The position numbers and the translations under genes were made by a program. This document shows positions 35,079 to 42,687 of a stretch of DNA of 64,000 bases, one piece after another (position 1 is the stretch's first letter; each line of letters starts with the position of its first letter). This stretch comes from Herbaspirillum rhizosphaerae_A (GTDB lineage: Bacteria; Pseudomonadota; Gammaproteobacteria; Burkholderiales; Burkholderiaceae_D). The DNA lies in the NCBI RefSeq assembly GCF_046025915.1, contig NZ_JAQQFR010000012.1:62001-126000 (forward strand), in the 5' to 3' direction. The notes beneath the pieces were generated by a model that was not told the DNA's origin, did no database searches, and saw nothing but the letters and a program-made list of their open reading frames with translations.

Positions 35079-35502
35079 ATATCTGTTCTGCACGCTTGCA
35101 AAAAGAATCGACGAAGCTGTTGGCGATCATGCTGAATACCGGCCCGATCACCGACTCCAGAATGCGGCTCGAAAACTCGTACTGCATGTCGAATTCGATC
35201 TTGCAGGCATCATCGCGTAGCGCTATGAAATTCCAGCGCGCTTCGAAATGTTTGAACGGCCCTTCCACCAGATGCATCGTCATGCTGCTTGACGGCACAT
35301 TGGTGTTTTCGGTGGTGAAAGACTGTTTGAGGCCGTGATAGTTGATCTTGAGCTTGGCCTTGAGCTTGTCGCCCTGCCGCTCTTCAACGTCGACGCCACC
35401 GCACCAGGGCAAGAATGCCGGGTAATCTTCGACGCGGTCGACGAGCTTAAACATCTGCTCCGCGCTGTAATTGATCAGGACTGTTTTATGTACGACTGCC
35501 AT
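35071..35502 (-). CDS. ratA: RatA-family START/SRPBCC protein (ubiquinone-binding Coq10 type)
   Basis: 143 aa with a START-like fold. The front VVHKTVLINYSAEQMFKLVDRVEDYPAFLPWCGG is the classical Coq10/RatA signature. E. coli RatA was reported to inhibit 70S assembly, while Coq10 relatives bind ubiquinone and support respiration. The latter is the more widely shared family trait, so the toxin name should be taken with care. Divergent from smpB with 68 bp between starts; overlaps rnfH downstream. Confidence 0.88.
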   Translation of the reverse strand: MAVVHKTVLINYSAEQMFKLVDRVEDYPAFLPWCGGVDVEERQGDKLKAKLKINYHGLKQSFTTENTNVPSSSMTMHLVEGPFKHFEARWNFIALRDDACKIEFDMQYEFSSRILESVIGPVFSMIANSFVDSFCKRAEQIYG

Positions 35503-35570
35503 GAAAGGTGGTCCGTTTGATAAAATCGCAAAGTTGAAATTTTAACCGACACCACGGATTTTCCGATTAG

Positions 35571-36020
35571 ATGAGTATTGTTGATAATAAAAAAGCTTTT
35601 TTCGATTACTTCGTCGAGGAGCGTTTCGAAGCCGGCATCGTCCTGGAAGGCTGGGAAGTCAAGGCTATCCGCGCCGGCAAAGCACAGATCAAAGAAGCGT
35701 ATGTGACGATTCGCAACGGCGAGATCTTTCTGTTCGGCGCGCACATCAGCGCCCTGACCAGCACGTCCACGCACGTCCATCCGGAAACCACGCGCACACG
35801 CAAACTCCTGCTCAACGCCGCAGAAATTGCCAAACTGATCGGGAAAGTGGAACGCTCAGGCTATACGCTGATGCCGCTGAACTTGCATTTCAGCAAAGGC
35901 CGCATCAAATGCGAGATCGGCCTGGCCAAGGGCAAGAAGCAACACGACAAGCGGGAAACCGAAAAGCAACGCGACAGCCAACGCGAAATCCAGGCCGCCA
36001 TGAAGACGCACCGCCGCTGA
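35571..36020 (+). CDS. smpB: SsrA-binding protein SmpB
   Basis: Binds tmRNA and delivers it to stalled ribosomes for trans-translation. 149 aa with the OB-fold core: NKKAFFDYFVEERFEAGIVL, EGWEVKAIRAGKAQIKEAYV, and a basic C-terminal tail (KGKKQHDKRETEKQRDSQRE), which folds in the mRNA channel. The ssrA RNA gene itself is not seen in the window. Confidence 0.96.
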   Translation: MSIVDNKKAFFDYFVEERFEAGIVLEGWEVKAIRAGKAQIKEAYVTIRNGEIFLFGAHISALTSTSTHVHPETTRTRKLLLNAAEIAKLIGKVERSGYTLMPLNLHFSKGRIKCEIGLAKGKKQHDKRETEKQRDSQREIQAAMKTHRR

Positions 36021-36091
36021 TCGGCGGCGCTGGCTTCACCGGCGACACGCCCTACTCAACGGCGCTCTATCAGAATCCTGTTATCAGGATC

Positions 36092-37690
36092 TTATTTGCT
36101 GGCTGCAAGACGCAGGCATTCGGCAACCTTTTCCACCACCCCGGACCAATCGCCACGGACTTTCTGACGGAACACCTTGACCGTCGGATACCAGCGCGAC
36201 GTGCCCGTTTGCCATCCCCAGCGCCATTCGCTTTCATACCGCAGCAATAACCACGCTGGTTTGCCTAACGCGCCTGCCAGATGAATGACGGCGGTGTCGG
36301 CGCTGATGACCAGATCAAGATGACTGATCAGCGCAGCCGTTTCGGCCATATCGCTCATCGATGCTTCGAAACGACGCATGGTTTGCCACACCTCGATCTC
36401 GGCGGCATCGCCCTCTGGAATCTCGCGTTGCAGGCTGATCAGATCCACAGGGATATCCGCTAACGGCCGCAGATAACGCAAGGGAATATCGCGCGTGTGA
36501 TTCAATACACCAACCTGCCTGCCCGCCCAGGCTATGCCCACTTTCAACTTGCCGGCGTTCTGCACCGGGTCTGCACTGAGAATGGCTGACCACTGCTGCA
36601 GCGTAGTACCATCGGCATACAGATAAGGTGCGCTTGCTGGAATCGTCGCCAGCTTCCAGCTCAAGGCCAGCGGCAAACTCATCAAAGGACAGTGAAAATC
36701 GTGCGGAGCGAGCCCCAGATCGTTCACGACAATAGTGACGTTGGGCAGCGCCTCAAACGATGACAAGAGCCTGTGCAAGGCTTCCGGTACGCACACGGTC
36801 ACCTTTGCGGCACTTTCTGCGATGAGAGGAATATAGCGTGCAAACTGTATCGTATCTCCCAGCCCCTGTTCCGCCCAGAGCAAAATGCTCCGTCCTTCCA
36901 GAGATGGTTCGCCCAGCCATGCCGGTATTTCCGGAAACATTACTTGCCCTCGCAGCTGTGGAGTTCGCCAACGTGCTTCATGCCGCTGCCAGCCACCCGC
37001 AAAATCCCCCTGCAACAACAAGCAATGGCTCTGCGCCATCTCTGCCTCCGGGAAGTTTGGTTGCAGCGTCAGCGCCTGCTCGTAACACCAGAGCGCCTGA
37101 TTCAGGCAGTTCATTTTTTGGAGGACGTTGCCGCGGTTGAAGATGGCGGCGGCGTTGGCGGCTGAATGCGCAAGAATACGGTCGTAGCAAAGTACGGCTT
37201 CTTCATGTCGGTTCAAATGAAGCAAGACATTGCCGCGCTGATTCAGCGCTTGCTGATGCGATGGCGCAAATGCCAGCACACGATCCAATGAGGACAGCGC
37301 TTCATCGAAGCGCTCCAGATGCGTGAGCAACTCGGCCTGCCGACACCAGAGATCTGCATCCTGCGGGGATTCTTCCAGCGCCATTTCAGACTGCTCCAGC
37401 GCAAGAAACAACGCGCGCTGCCGGGATTGACGCGCTTCCAACAAGGCGGGGAAACGTGTGAGGCAATCGTCATAGGCTGCGATCGCGTCGTGATAGCGCT
37501 CTCCCGCCAACAGCAGATCGGCGCGACGCATCAGTGCAGGGACGAAGCCGGGATCAAGCTTGATGGCCAGCTCCAAAGAAGCCATGGCCTCTTCGGATTT
37601 TCCCTGCACGTCTGCGGTAATGCTCTGCGTCAGCAGATGCATCAGCTCTTGCAGATGTGCCGGGTCTTGCAAAAGCTTGTCATGCAGCAT
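36092..37690 (-). CDS. TPR-repeat glycosyltransferase (GT9/TibC-like catalytic domain)
   Basis: 532 aa. Residues ~1-225 are tandem tetratricopeptide repeats (AMASLELAIKLDPGFVPALM, FDEALSSLDRVLAFAPSHQQAL, ALWCYEQALTLQPNFPEA). Residues ~240-530 are a glycosyltransferase-B domain of heptosyltransferase style (LLWAEQGLGDTIQFARYIPL, KVGIAWAGRQ, LVISADTAVIHLAGALGKPAW, WYPTVKVFRQ). TPR plus GT proteins often modify protein substrates, as OGT does, and TibC-type GT9 relatives heptosylate autotransporters. It starts 77 bp behind a Ser/Thr-rich protein on the same strand, which makes that protein a candidate acceptor. The donor sugar is unknown. Confidence 0.8.
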   Translation of the reverse strand: MLHDKLLQDPAHLQELMHLLTQSITADVQGKSEEAMASLELAIKLDPGFVPALMRRADLLLAGERYHDAIAAYDDCLTRFPALLEARQSRQRALFLALEQSEMALEESPQDADLWCRQAELLTHLERFDEALSSLDRVLAFAPSHQQALNQRGNVLLHLNRHEEAVLCYDRILAHSAANAAAIFNRGNVLQKMNCLNQALWCYEQALTLQPNFPEAEMAQSHCLLLQGDFAGGWQRHEARWRTPQLRGQVMFPEIPAWLGEPSLEGRSILLWAEQGLGDTIQFARYIPLIAESAAKVTVCVPEALHRLLSSFEALPNVTIVVNDLGLAPHDFHCPLMSLPLALSWKLATIPASAPYLYADGTTLQQWSAILSADPVQNAGKLKVGIAWAGRQVGVLNHTRDIPLRYLRPLADIPVDLISLQREIPEGDAAEIEVWQTMRRFEASMSDMAETAALISHLDLVISADTAVIHLAGALGKPAWLLLRYESEWRWGWQTGTSRWYPTVKVFRQKVRGDWSGVVEKVAECLRLAASK

Positions 37691-37767
37691 GTATCAAATC
37701 CATCCCGTCCATACCAGTGTGCGAGGCGCAGTGTGATTCTGCATCAGAGTTCCTGTCGTTGCCCGGC

Positions 37768-38496
37768 TCATGCCGTTGTGTTGATGATGTTGCCACTAGA
37801 TGGCGTTGCATGCAATTTGGTCGTAATGCTCTGCAAGAAACTGCTCAATGATGTCCCACCCGCGTCGCCCAGCGCACTCAGAAGATTCGCAAAGCTGCTT
37901 TCCAGATCGGTGTTGGTTGCCGAAGAACTGGGACTGCTTGAATCGCTGGTCGATGTTGCCGTATCCGTCGATGACGTACTGGACTCGGACGCCGACAGCG
38001 ACTGAACAAGTTTGGTGAGATCCGCTTCGAGACGCCCGTCCCCAGGTGGTGGCGGAGGTGGGCGATTAGCCGCCGCTGCGGCTGCCGAAGATGCAGTCGC
38101 AGCGGCCACGGCCGACGCTGAGGTGCTGCTGTCCGTATCAGTGCTGCTGTCCGTCGAGGGGCTGGAAGCGCTTTCCGAATGCAAGGCAACCAGCAGATTT
38201 TGCAGGAAGCTGTTCAATGCGGCGTCGACATTTTTTGTCGATGTCGCATCATCGCTTGAGGAGGTTGTGACGCTGCTGGAGGTAGCGCTGCTCGTACTGT
38301 TGGTATCGGCCTCCAGTGCTGCCAGCACCTCTTTGATGGCATCCATGAAACTGCCCCCACCGCCATGACGTGGTGGCGGAGGCGGTGGTGGAAAATCGGA
38401 AAAACTGACCGTGGCGCTTGTCTGGTCAATGCCTGTAACGCCACCCAGGTCGGCCAAGGAAAAAAGATTGCTGCCGGATACGCTGCTGATGCTCAT
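37768..38496 (-). CDS. Ser/Thr/Pro-rich low-complexity protein with repeated amphipathic helices
   Basis: 242 aa, no family recognised. It starts MSISSVSGSNLFSLADLGG and has two polyproline runs (seven Pro near 36-42, six near 143-148) next to glycines. Long Ser/Thr/Asp linkers alternate with short amphipathic stretches of related sequence (MDAIKEVLAALEAD, LNSFLQNLLVALHSE, LEADLTKLVQSL, LESSFANLLSAL, LSSFLQSITTKL). No Sec signal peptide is visible, so it is cytoplasmic or exported by another route. ATG 38496 has AGGGAG 7-12 bp upstream. It is divergent from the CpxRA-like genes, the place cpxP holds in E. coli, and followed by a TPR-glycosyltransferase. Confidence 0.7.
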   Translation of the reverse strand: MSISSVSGSNLFSLADLGGVTGIDQTSATVSFSDFPPPPPPPRHGGGGSFMDAIKEVLAALEADTNSTSSATSSSVTTSSSDDATSTKNVDAALNSFLQNLLVALHSESASSPSTDSSTDTDSSTSASAVAAATASSAAAAAANRPPPPPPGDGRLEADLTKLVQSLSASESSTSSTDTATSTSDSSSPSSSATNTDLESSFANLLSALGDAGGTSLSSFLQSITTKLHATPSSGNIINTTA

Positions 38497-38643
38497 GTTG
38501 TTCTCCCTCTGACAAGTTGCCCCCTGCATAGACGGACATGCTTCTTTACCGCCATTTGCACCTCGCAGCAAAAACCACGAAAGTGTTGTCTGCGCACTTA
38601 ACAAGTATCGGCGATACGCACATGCAAATCCCGGTCCAAGTGT

Positions 38644-38658
38644 GTAAATTAGGGTAAA
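38644..38658. promoter_or_regulatory. CpxR-type box 1 (GTAAA-N5-GTAAA)
   Basis: A perfect tandem GTAAA with 5-bp spacing, the consensus of E. coli CpxR sites. It lies 148 bp upstream of the Ser/Thr-rich gene and 255 bp upstream of the response regulator start. Confidence 0.65.
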
Positions 38659-38792
38659 TTTCAGTTGATCGAAGGCACTTTTTCAGAGGGTATCCACGAT
38701 ACTTCCTGATCTGTTTCAGCATTGCCCGGATGACACTATTTCGTACCGGAAAAACGGCACCGTTTCCAACAGTCAAATGCCCGGAAGCAGGG

Positions 38793-38807
38793 GTAAAAAA
38801 GTGTAAA
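38793..38807. promoter_or_regulatory. CpxR-type box 2 (GTAAA-N5-GTAAA)
   Basis: A second perfect copy with identical 5-bp spacing, 106 bp upstream of the response regulator start codon. Together with box 1 it fits autoregulation plus control of the divergent operon. Confidence 0.65.
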
Positions 38808-38912
38808 GATGAAGACACCAATCGTTACTGTTGTACCGTCCGCAGCCTTTTTGCGCATATGATTGAACTATCCGAAATGCAGCAGTAATCAAAGAAAGAG
38901 AAGCACACAACG

Positions 38913-39602
38913 ATGTCAAAAGTATTACTGATAGACGACGACATTGAACTCGTTGATATGCTCAAGGAATATCTTGAGCAAGAAAAATTTGAAGTCCGCG
39001 TTGCCTATGACGGCGAGTCGGGTGTTGCCGAAGCCCTGACCAACCAATATGCCATCGTGGTGCTCGACGTGATGATGCCTCGCCTCAATGGACTGGAAAC
39101 ATTACGCCGTATCCGCGCCAAGAGCAATCTTCCTGTCTTGATGCTGACAGCCAAGGGCGACGACACCGATCGCATCATCGGCCTCGAACTCGGCGCCGAC
39201 GACTATGTCCCAAAGCCTTGCACCCCGCGCGAACTGACTGCACGGGTACGTGCCATCCTGCGCCGCACTGTTATAGACAATCCGGATCACAGTCCCTACT
39301 CGCCACTGGCAGTTGGTGCACTTTCCATGTGGCCGGAACAGCGCCGCGCTACCTGGTCTGGCCGCCCACTGGAACTCACCAGCAGCGAATTCAATCTGCT
39401 TGAAGTCCTGGCGCGCAACGCCGGTAAGCCTGTGAGCAAACAACATCTTTCGGAACAAGGCCTGGGCCGCCCTCTTGCACGTTTCGACCGCAACATCGAC
39501 GTGCATCTGAGCAGCATTCGACAAAAAATCTCCACGCTCGGCAGCGACAAATCCTGTATCCAGACCGTCTATCGCTTGGGTTACCAGTTCATCAAGGAGT
39601 AA
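38913..39602 (+). CDS. cpxR: CpxR-like OmpR-family response regulator
   Basis: 229 aa: receiver domain (KVLLIDDDIELVDMLKEYLE, phospho-Asp in VVLDVMMPRLNG near residue 51, Lys in DDYVPKPCTPREL near 101) and a C-terminal winged-helix domain (LELTSSEFNLLEVLARN, VSKQHLSEQGLGR, NIDVHLSSIRQKI). The receiver resembles E. coli CpxR more than OmpR or RstA. Two consensus Cpx boxes lie upstream. The kinase gene starts 3 bp after its stop, so both are made from one message. CpxR governs the envelope-stress response in enterobacteria; the regulon here is inferred. Confidence 0.85.
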   Translation: MSKVLLIDDDIELVDMLKEYLEQEKFEVRVAYDGESGVAEALTNQYAIVVLDVMMPRLNGLETLRRIRAKSNLPVLMLTAKGDDTDRIIGLELGADDYVPKPCTPRELTARVRAILRRTVIDNPDHSPYSPLAVGALSMWPEQRRATWSGRPLELTSSEFNLLEVLARNAGKPVSKQHLSEQGLGRPLARFDRNIDVHLSSIRQKISTLGSDKSCIQTVYRLGYQFIKE

Positions 39603-39605
39603 TCG

Positions 39606-41012
39606 GTGGGCCGGCTGTTCTGGAAGTTCTTTTTCTTCATCATGGTGGCGCAGATGACCGCCATCATCGGTGTGGGCATCATGTTCTCCTTCGAGAACCG
39701 CGAACGCAATCAGCGCGCCACCGATCTCGATCTGAGTCCGCCGGCGGTGTTCACCATCCGTTCCGCTGCGGCGACACTCCAATATGGCGGCACCGAGGCG
39801 CTGCGCAAGCTGATAGTCAACGCTGAGCGGCATCAGGTGTATGTCGTGAACGAAAACCAGCAGGAGCTGCTGGGGCGTGACGTCAATCCCAAATTGGTCG
39901 AGGAAGCACGCGCCCTGCTAACCACTGAAGTACGTCGTCGCGTGGTGGAAGAAATCAAGGCTTCCGACGGCCATACTTACCTGCTCTTCCTGCCGTCGCC
40001 GTCGCATATGAATAGCGGACGGGAGCCGCGCCATGAGAATCCGCCTCCACCGCCGCCACCATTTTCTTTCCCGATGATGCCGATGCTGGTCTCAACAATC
40101 GCCAGCCTGTTTTTTGCGATGTTGCTGGCCTGGTATTTTTCGCAACCGATCCGCCAACTCAAATCGGCTTTTGCCAATGCAGCTTCAGGCAATCTGAATG
40201 ATCGTCTGGCACCGCTGATGAGCAAACGCAGTGATGAACTGGCGGATCTCGGTCGTGACTTTGACAGCATGACGGACAAACTGCGTGCACTGATGGAAAG
40301 TCAGCGCCGCTTGCTGCACGATGTATCGCACGAATTGCGTTCGCCCATCGCCAGACTTCAGGCCTCGATCGGTCTGGCGCGCCTGCAACCGGAAAAAACC
40401 GCGGCTACGCTGGAGCGCATCGAACGCGAAGGCGTACGTATGGACAAACTGGTCGGAGAATTGTTAACGCTGTCGCGCTTGGAAGCCGGCGTCACGGGAG
40501 CCATGGAGGATCACATCCGCATCGAGGATCTGCTGGGGGAAATCATCGACGACGCGCGCTTTGAGGCTGAATCGATAGATCGGCATGTGGAAGGCCAGGC
40601 TCGCACCAATGTCGTCATCAAGGGGGGCGCCGAGCTTCTCTACAGGGCGATTGAAAACGTCGTGCGCAACGCCATCAAGCAGACCGCCATCGATACCGTG
40701 GTTGCGATCAACACGCTCGTCGACCAGGAAAAGAAGCATGTGCAGATTTCCGTCATTGACCGTGGCCCCGGCGTACCGGAAGACGAATTGCAACTGATTT
40801 TCGAACCCTTCTTCCGCAGCACACGTACGCAAAAAAGCACCCACGGCTATGGCCTTGGACTGACCATTGCGCGACGTATCGTCGAGGCGCACGGCGGTAC
40901 CATCCGCGCCTTCAATCGCATCGACGGCGGCTTGTGCGTGAACATCTCATTACCTTACGACAGCATTGATCCATTGCCATCATCTGCAGACTGCAGCGAC
41001 CATCACGCCTGA
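39606..41012 (+). CDS. cpxA: CpxA-like sensor histidine kinase
   Basis: 468 aa. The first membrane helix is at about 5-28, the periplasmic sensor about 29-155, the second helix about 160-180, HAMP about 180-235, and the H-box is LLHDVSHELRSPIARLQ with His near 244. N-box ENVVRNAIKQT near 356 and G-boxes DRGPGVPEDE and GYGLGLTIARR follow. Just before the second helix the periplasmic segment has a run of seven prolines, echoing the proline run in the divergent protein. The start is GTG 39606. Confidence 0.86.
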   Translation: MGRLFWKFFFFIMVAQMTAIIGVGIMFSFENRERNQRATDLDLSPPAVFTIRSAAATLQYGGTEALRKLIVNAERHQVYVVNENQQELLGRDVNPKLVEEARALLTTEVRRRVVEEIKASDGHTYLLFLPSPSHMNSGREPRHENPPPPPPPFSFPMMPMLVSTIASLFFAMLLAWYFSQPIRQLKSAFANAASGNLNDRLAPLMSKRSDELADLGRDFDSMTDKLRALMESQRRLLHDVSHELRSPIARLQASIGLARLQPEKTAATLERIEREGVRMDKLVGELLTLSRLEAGVTGAMEDHIRIEDLLGEIIDDARFEAESIDRHVEGQARTNVVIKGGAELLYRAIENVVRNAIKQTAIDTVVAINTLVDQEKKHVQISVIDRGPGVPEDELQLIFEPFFRSTRTQKSTHGYGLGLTIARRIVEAHGGTIRAFNRIDGGLCVNISLPYDSIDPLPSSADCSDHHA

Positions 41013-41040
41013 GAAATTAGACCCGCGAGCATCGACATAA

Positions 41041-41074
41041 AAAAGCGCCTGAAAATCTCTTTTCAGGCGCTTTT
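41041..41074. terminator. Bidirectional terminator after cpxA
   Basis: A 15-bp perfect stem, AAAAGCGCCTGAAAA with its complement and a TCTC loop, sits between the convergent ends of the kinase and the SPFH gene. The A/T ends make it active in both directions. Confidence 0.9.
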
Positions 41075-41114
41075 CACATTTGCATTCCGTTTGTTCTTGA
41101 CGACTTCTACCTGA

Positions 41115-42029
41115 CTACTTTTGCTGAGCCTTTACGACCTGCATTGCGCTGGCAATCAAGGTACTCATGTCGCCAAGATTGGCGGGAACGATAATCGAAT
41201 TATTGGTTTTGGCCAATTGTGAGAATGCGGCGACATATTGCTCGGCGACTTTCAGGCTGACCGCATCTGCGCCACCGGGCGATTGAATCGCCGCTGCGGT
41301 CTTGCGCAGCGCTTCGGCGCTCGCCTCTGCAATCGCCAGAATGGCCGCGGCCTGCCCTTCGGCGCGATTGATCGATGCCTGCTTTTCACCTTCCGATTTG
41401 GCGATGGATGCTTCGCGTTCTCCGGTAGCGATATTGATCTGCTCTTGCTTGCGACCTTCCGACGCAGCAATGAGTGCGCGCTTTTCACGTTCTGCAGTGA
41501 TCTGCGCCTGCATGGCGTGCAGAATTTCTTTTGGTGGTGTCAGATCCTTGATCTCGTATCGCAGGACTTTAACGCCCCAGTTTTCGGCGGACTCATCGAT
41601 CGCGCTGACGATGGTGGTGTTGATGTGATCGCGCTCTTCAAAGGTCTTGTCGAGCTCCATCTTGCCGATGACCGAACGCAAGGTGGTTTGCGCCAGTTGT
41701 GTGATTGCAGCGATGTAGTTCGATGAGCCGTAAGAGGCACGCATCGGATCGGTGATCTGAAAATACAGAATGCCGTCGACCTGCAATTGCGTGTTATCAC
41801 GCGTGATGCAGACCTGTGGAGGTACATCCAGCGGGATTTCTTTAAGGATGTGTTTGTAGGCAACGCGGTCGATAAACGGCACCACAATATTAAGCCCTGG
41901 CCCGAGCGTTGCATGATATTTGCCCAGCCGCTCTACGACCCAGGCGTGCTGCTGTGGCACAACCTTGATGGTCTTGACGACGAAGATGATGGCGATGAAA
42001 AAGATAACCAGCGTGACGCTACCGAACAT
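41115..42029 (-). CDS. SPFH/Band 7 (stomatin-like, QmcA type) membrane protein
   Basis: 304 aa. One N-terminal membrane helix (VTLVIFFIAIIFVVKTI) is followed by the PHB/SPFH domain (VPQQHAWVVERLGKYHATLGPGLNIVVPFIDRV) and a long helical region with Glu/Ala-rich coiled coil (about 180-260: IATGEREASIAKSEGEKQAS). Such proteins form large membrane-bound oligomers linked to proteases or lipid order. It pairs with the NfeD gene 51 bp upstream on the same strand, the usual partner of this family. Confidence 0.88.
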   Translation of the reverse strand: MFGSVTLVIFFIAIIFVVKTIKVVPQQHAWVVERLGKYHATLGPGLNIVVPFIDRVAYKHILKEIPLDVPPQVCITRDNTQLQVDGILYFQITDPMRASYGSSNYIAAITQLAQTTLRSVIGKMELDKTFEERDHINTTIVSAIDESAENWGVKVLRYEIKDLTPPKEILHAMQAQITAEREKRALIAASEGRKQEQINIATGEREASIAKSEGEKQASINRAEGQAAAILAIAEASAEALRKTAAAIQSPGGADAVSLKVAEQYVAAFSQLAKTNNSIIVPANLGDMSTLIASAMQVVKAQQK

Positions 42030-42080
42030 AGAAATTCCCCTTGTGAATGAAGCTTGATGACAGCTAACGCCAAGTAAGGC

Positions 42081-42524
42081 CTACTGCACAACTGCGTGCG
42101 CGACGATCAGACGACTGCCGCGTATTTCCCGGATGATGAATTGACCGGCCTGAACTGCATTGCCCGGTGCAAGTTCCACGTCCCATTCGGCGCCGCGATA
42201 ACGGACACGCGATGTCGGTGTGCCGTCGAGATCCGTCCAGAGCTCGACGTGCACTGCCTGCCCGATGTCCAGAAGGACATTGGGGTCGCGCGCGGCGGCT
42301 TCCTTGTTCATTTTCCCAAAGCGGCTGCGACGCAGCAAACCTACCGCGACGAAGCCGACAACAGCCGCCGCCAGGAACTGCCACTCGGCGGCCCCGCCAA
42401 GCAAGGCAACGACACCGCCGACGGCCAGACCAATGGCGATCATCAATAAATAGAATGTTCCGGTAAAGAGCTCCACCCCGATTGCCAGTCCGGCCAATAC
42501 GAACCATATCGCCCAGTCCATCAT
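42081..42524 (-). CDS. NfeD-family membrane protein
   Basis: 147 aa: three or four membrane helices in the first ~75 residues (WAIWFVLAGLAIGVELFTGT, LLMIAIGLAVGGVVALLGG) and a C-terminal OB-fold (GQAVHVELWTDLDGTPTSRVRYRGAEWDVE). This is the short, protease-less NfeD1b form that acts with SPFH proteins. ATG 42524 has AAGGAAA 8 bp upstream; the longer frame runs through the terminator region and is rejected. Confidence 0.85.
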   Translation of the reverse strand: MMDWAIWFVLAGLAIGVELFTGTFYLLMIAIGLAVGGVVALLGGAAEWQFLAAAVVGFVAVGLLRRSRFGKMNKEAAARDPNVLLDIGQAVHVELWTDLDGTPTSRVRYRGAEWDVELAPGNAVQAGQFIIREIRGSRLIVAHAVVQ

Positions 42525-42600
42525 GTTGATTTCCTTTTTGGATTTGAGACAAGCCACTGCTTGCTGGCAAGACTTTAACAGCCTCTGACGCACTATTGCT

Positions 42601-42641
42601 AAAAACAAAAACGCGGGCATCAAGCCCGCGTTTTTGTTTTT
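42601..42641. terminator. Terminator downstream of ppsA
   Basis: A long stem of about 18 bp (GC core GCGGGC/GCCCGC, A-rich left flank, T-rich right flank, ATCAA loop). It lies 47 bp after the ppsA stop and separates that transcript from nfeD on the same strand. Confidence 0.9.
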
Positions 42642-42687
42642 CTGAAACCAGACAAGCGAACTTGTCCGGTTTAGACCATATTGGCGC

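Noticed and set aside
35071..35502. ratA as a true toxin-antitoxin toxin with rnfH as antitoxin
   Set aside because: The pair is a conserved housekeeping neighbour of smpB, and the Coq10-type fold argues for a ubiquinone-related role.
36076..36091. Short ATCCTG/CAGGAT stem after smpB as a terminator
   Set aside because: Only six base pairs and no uninterrupted T-run.
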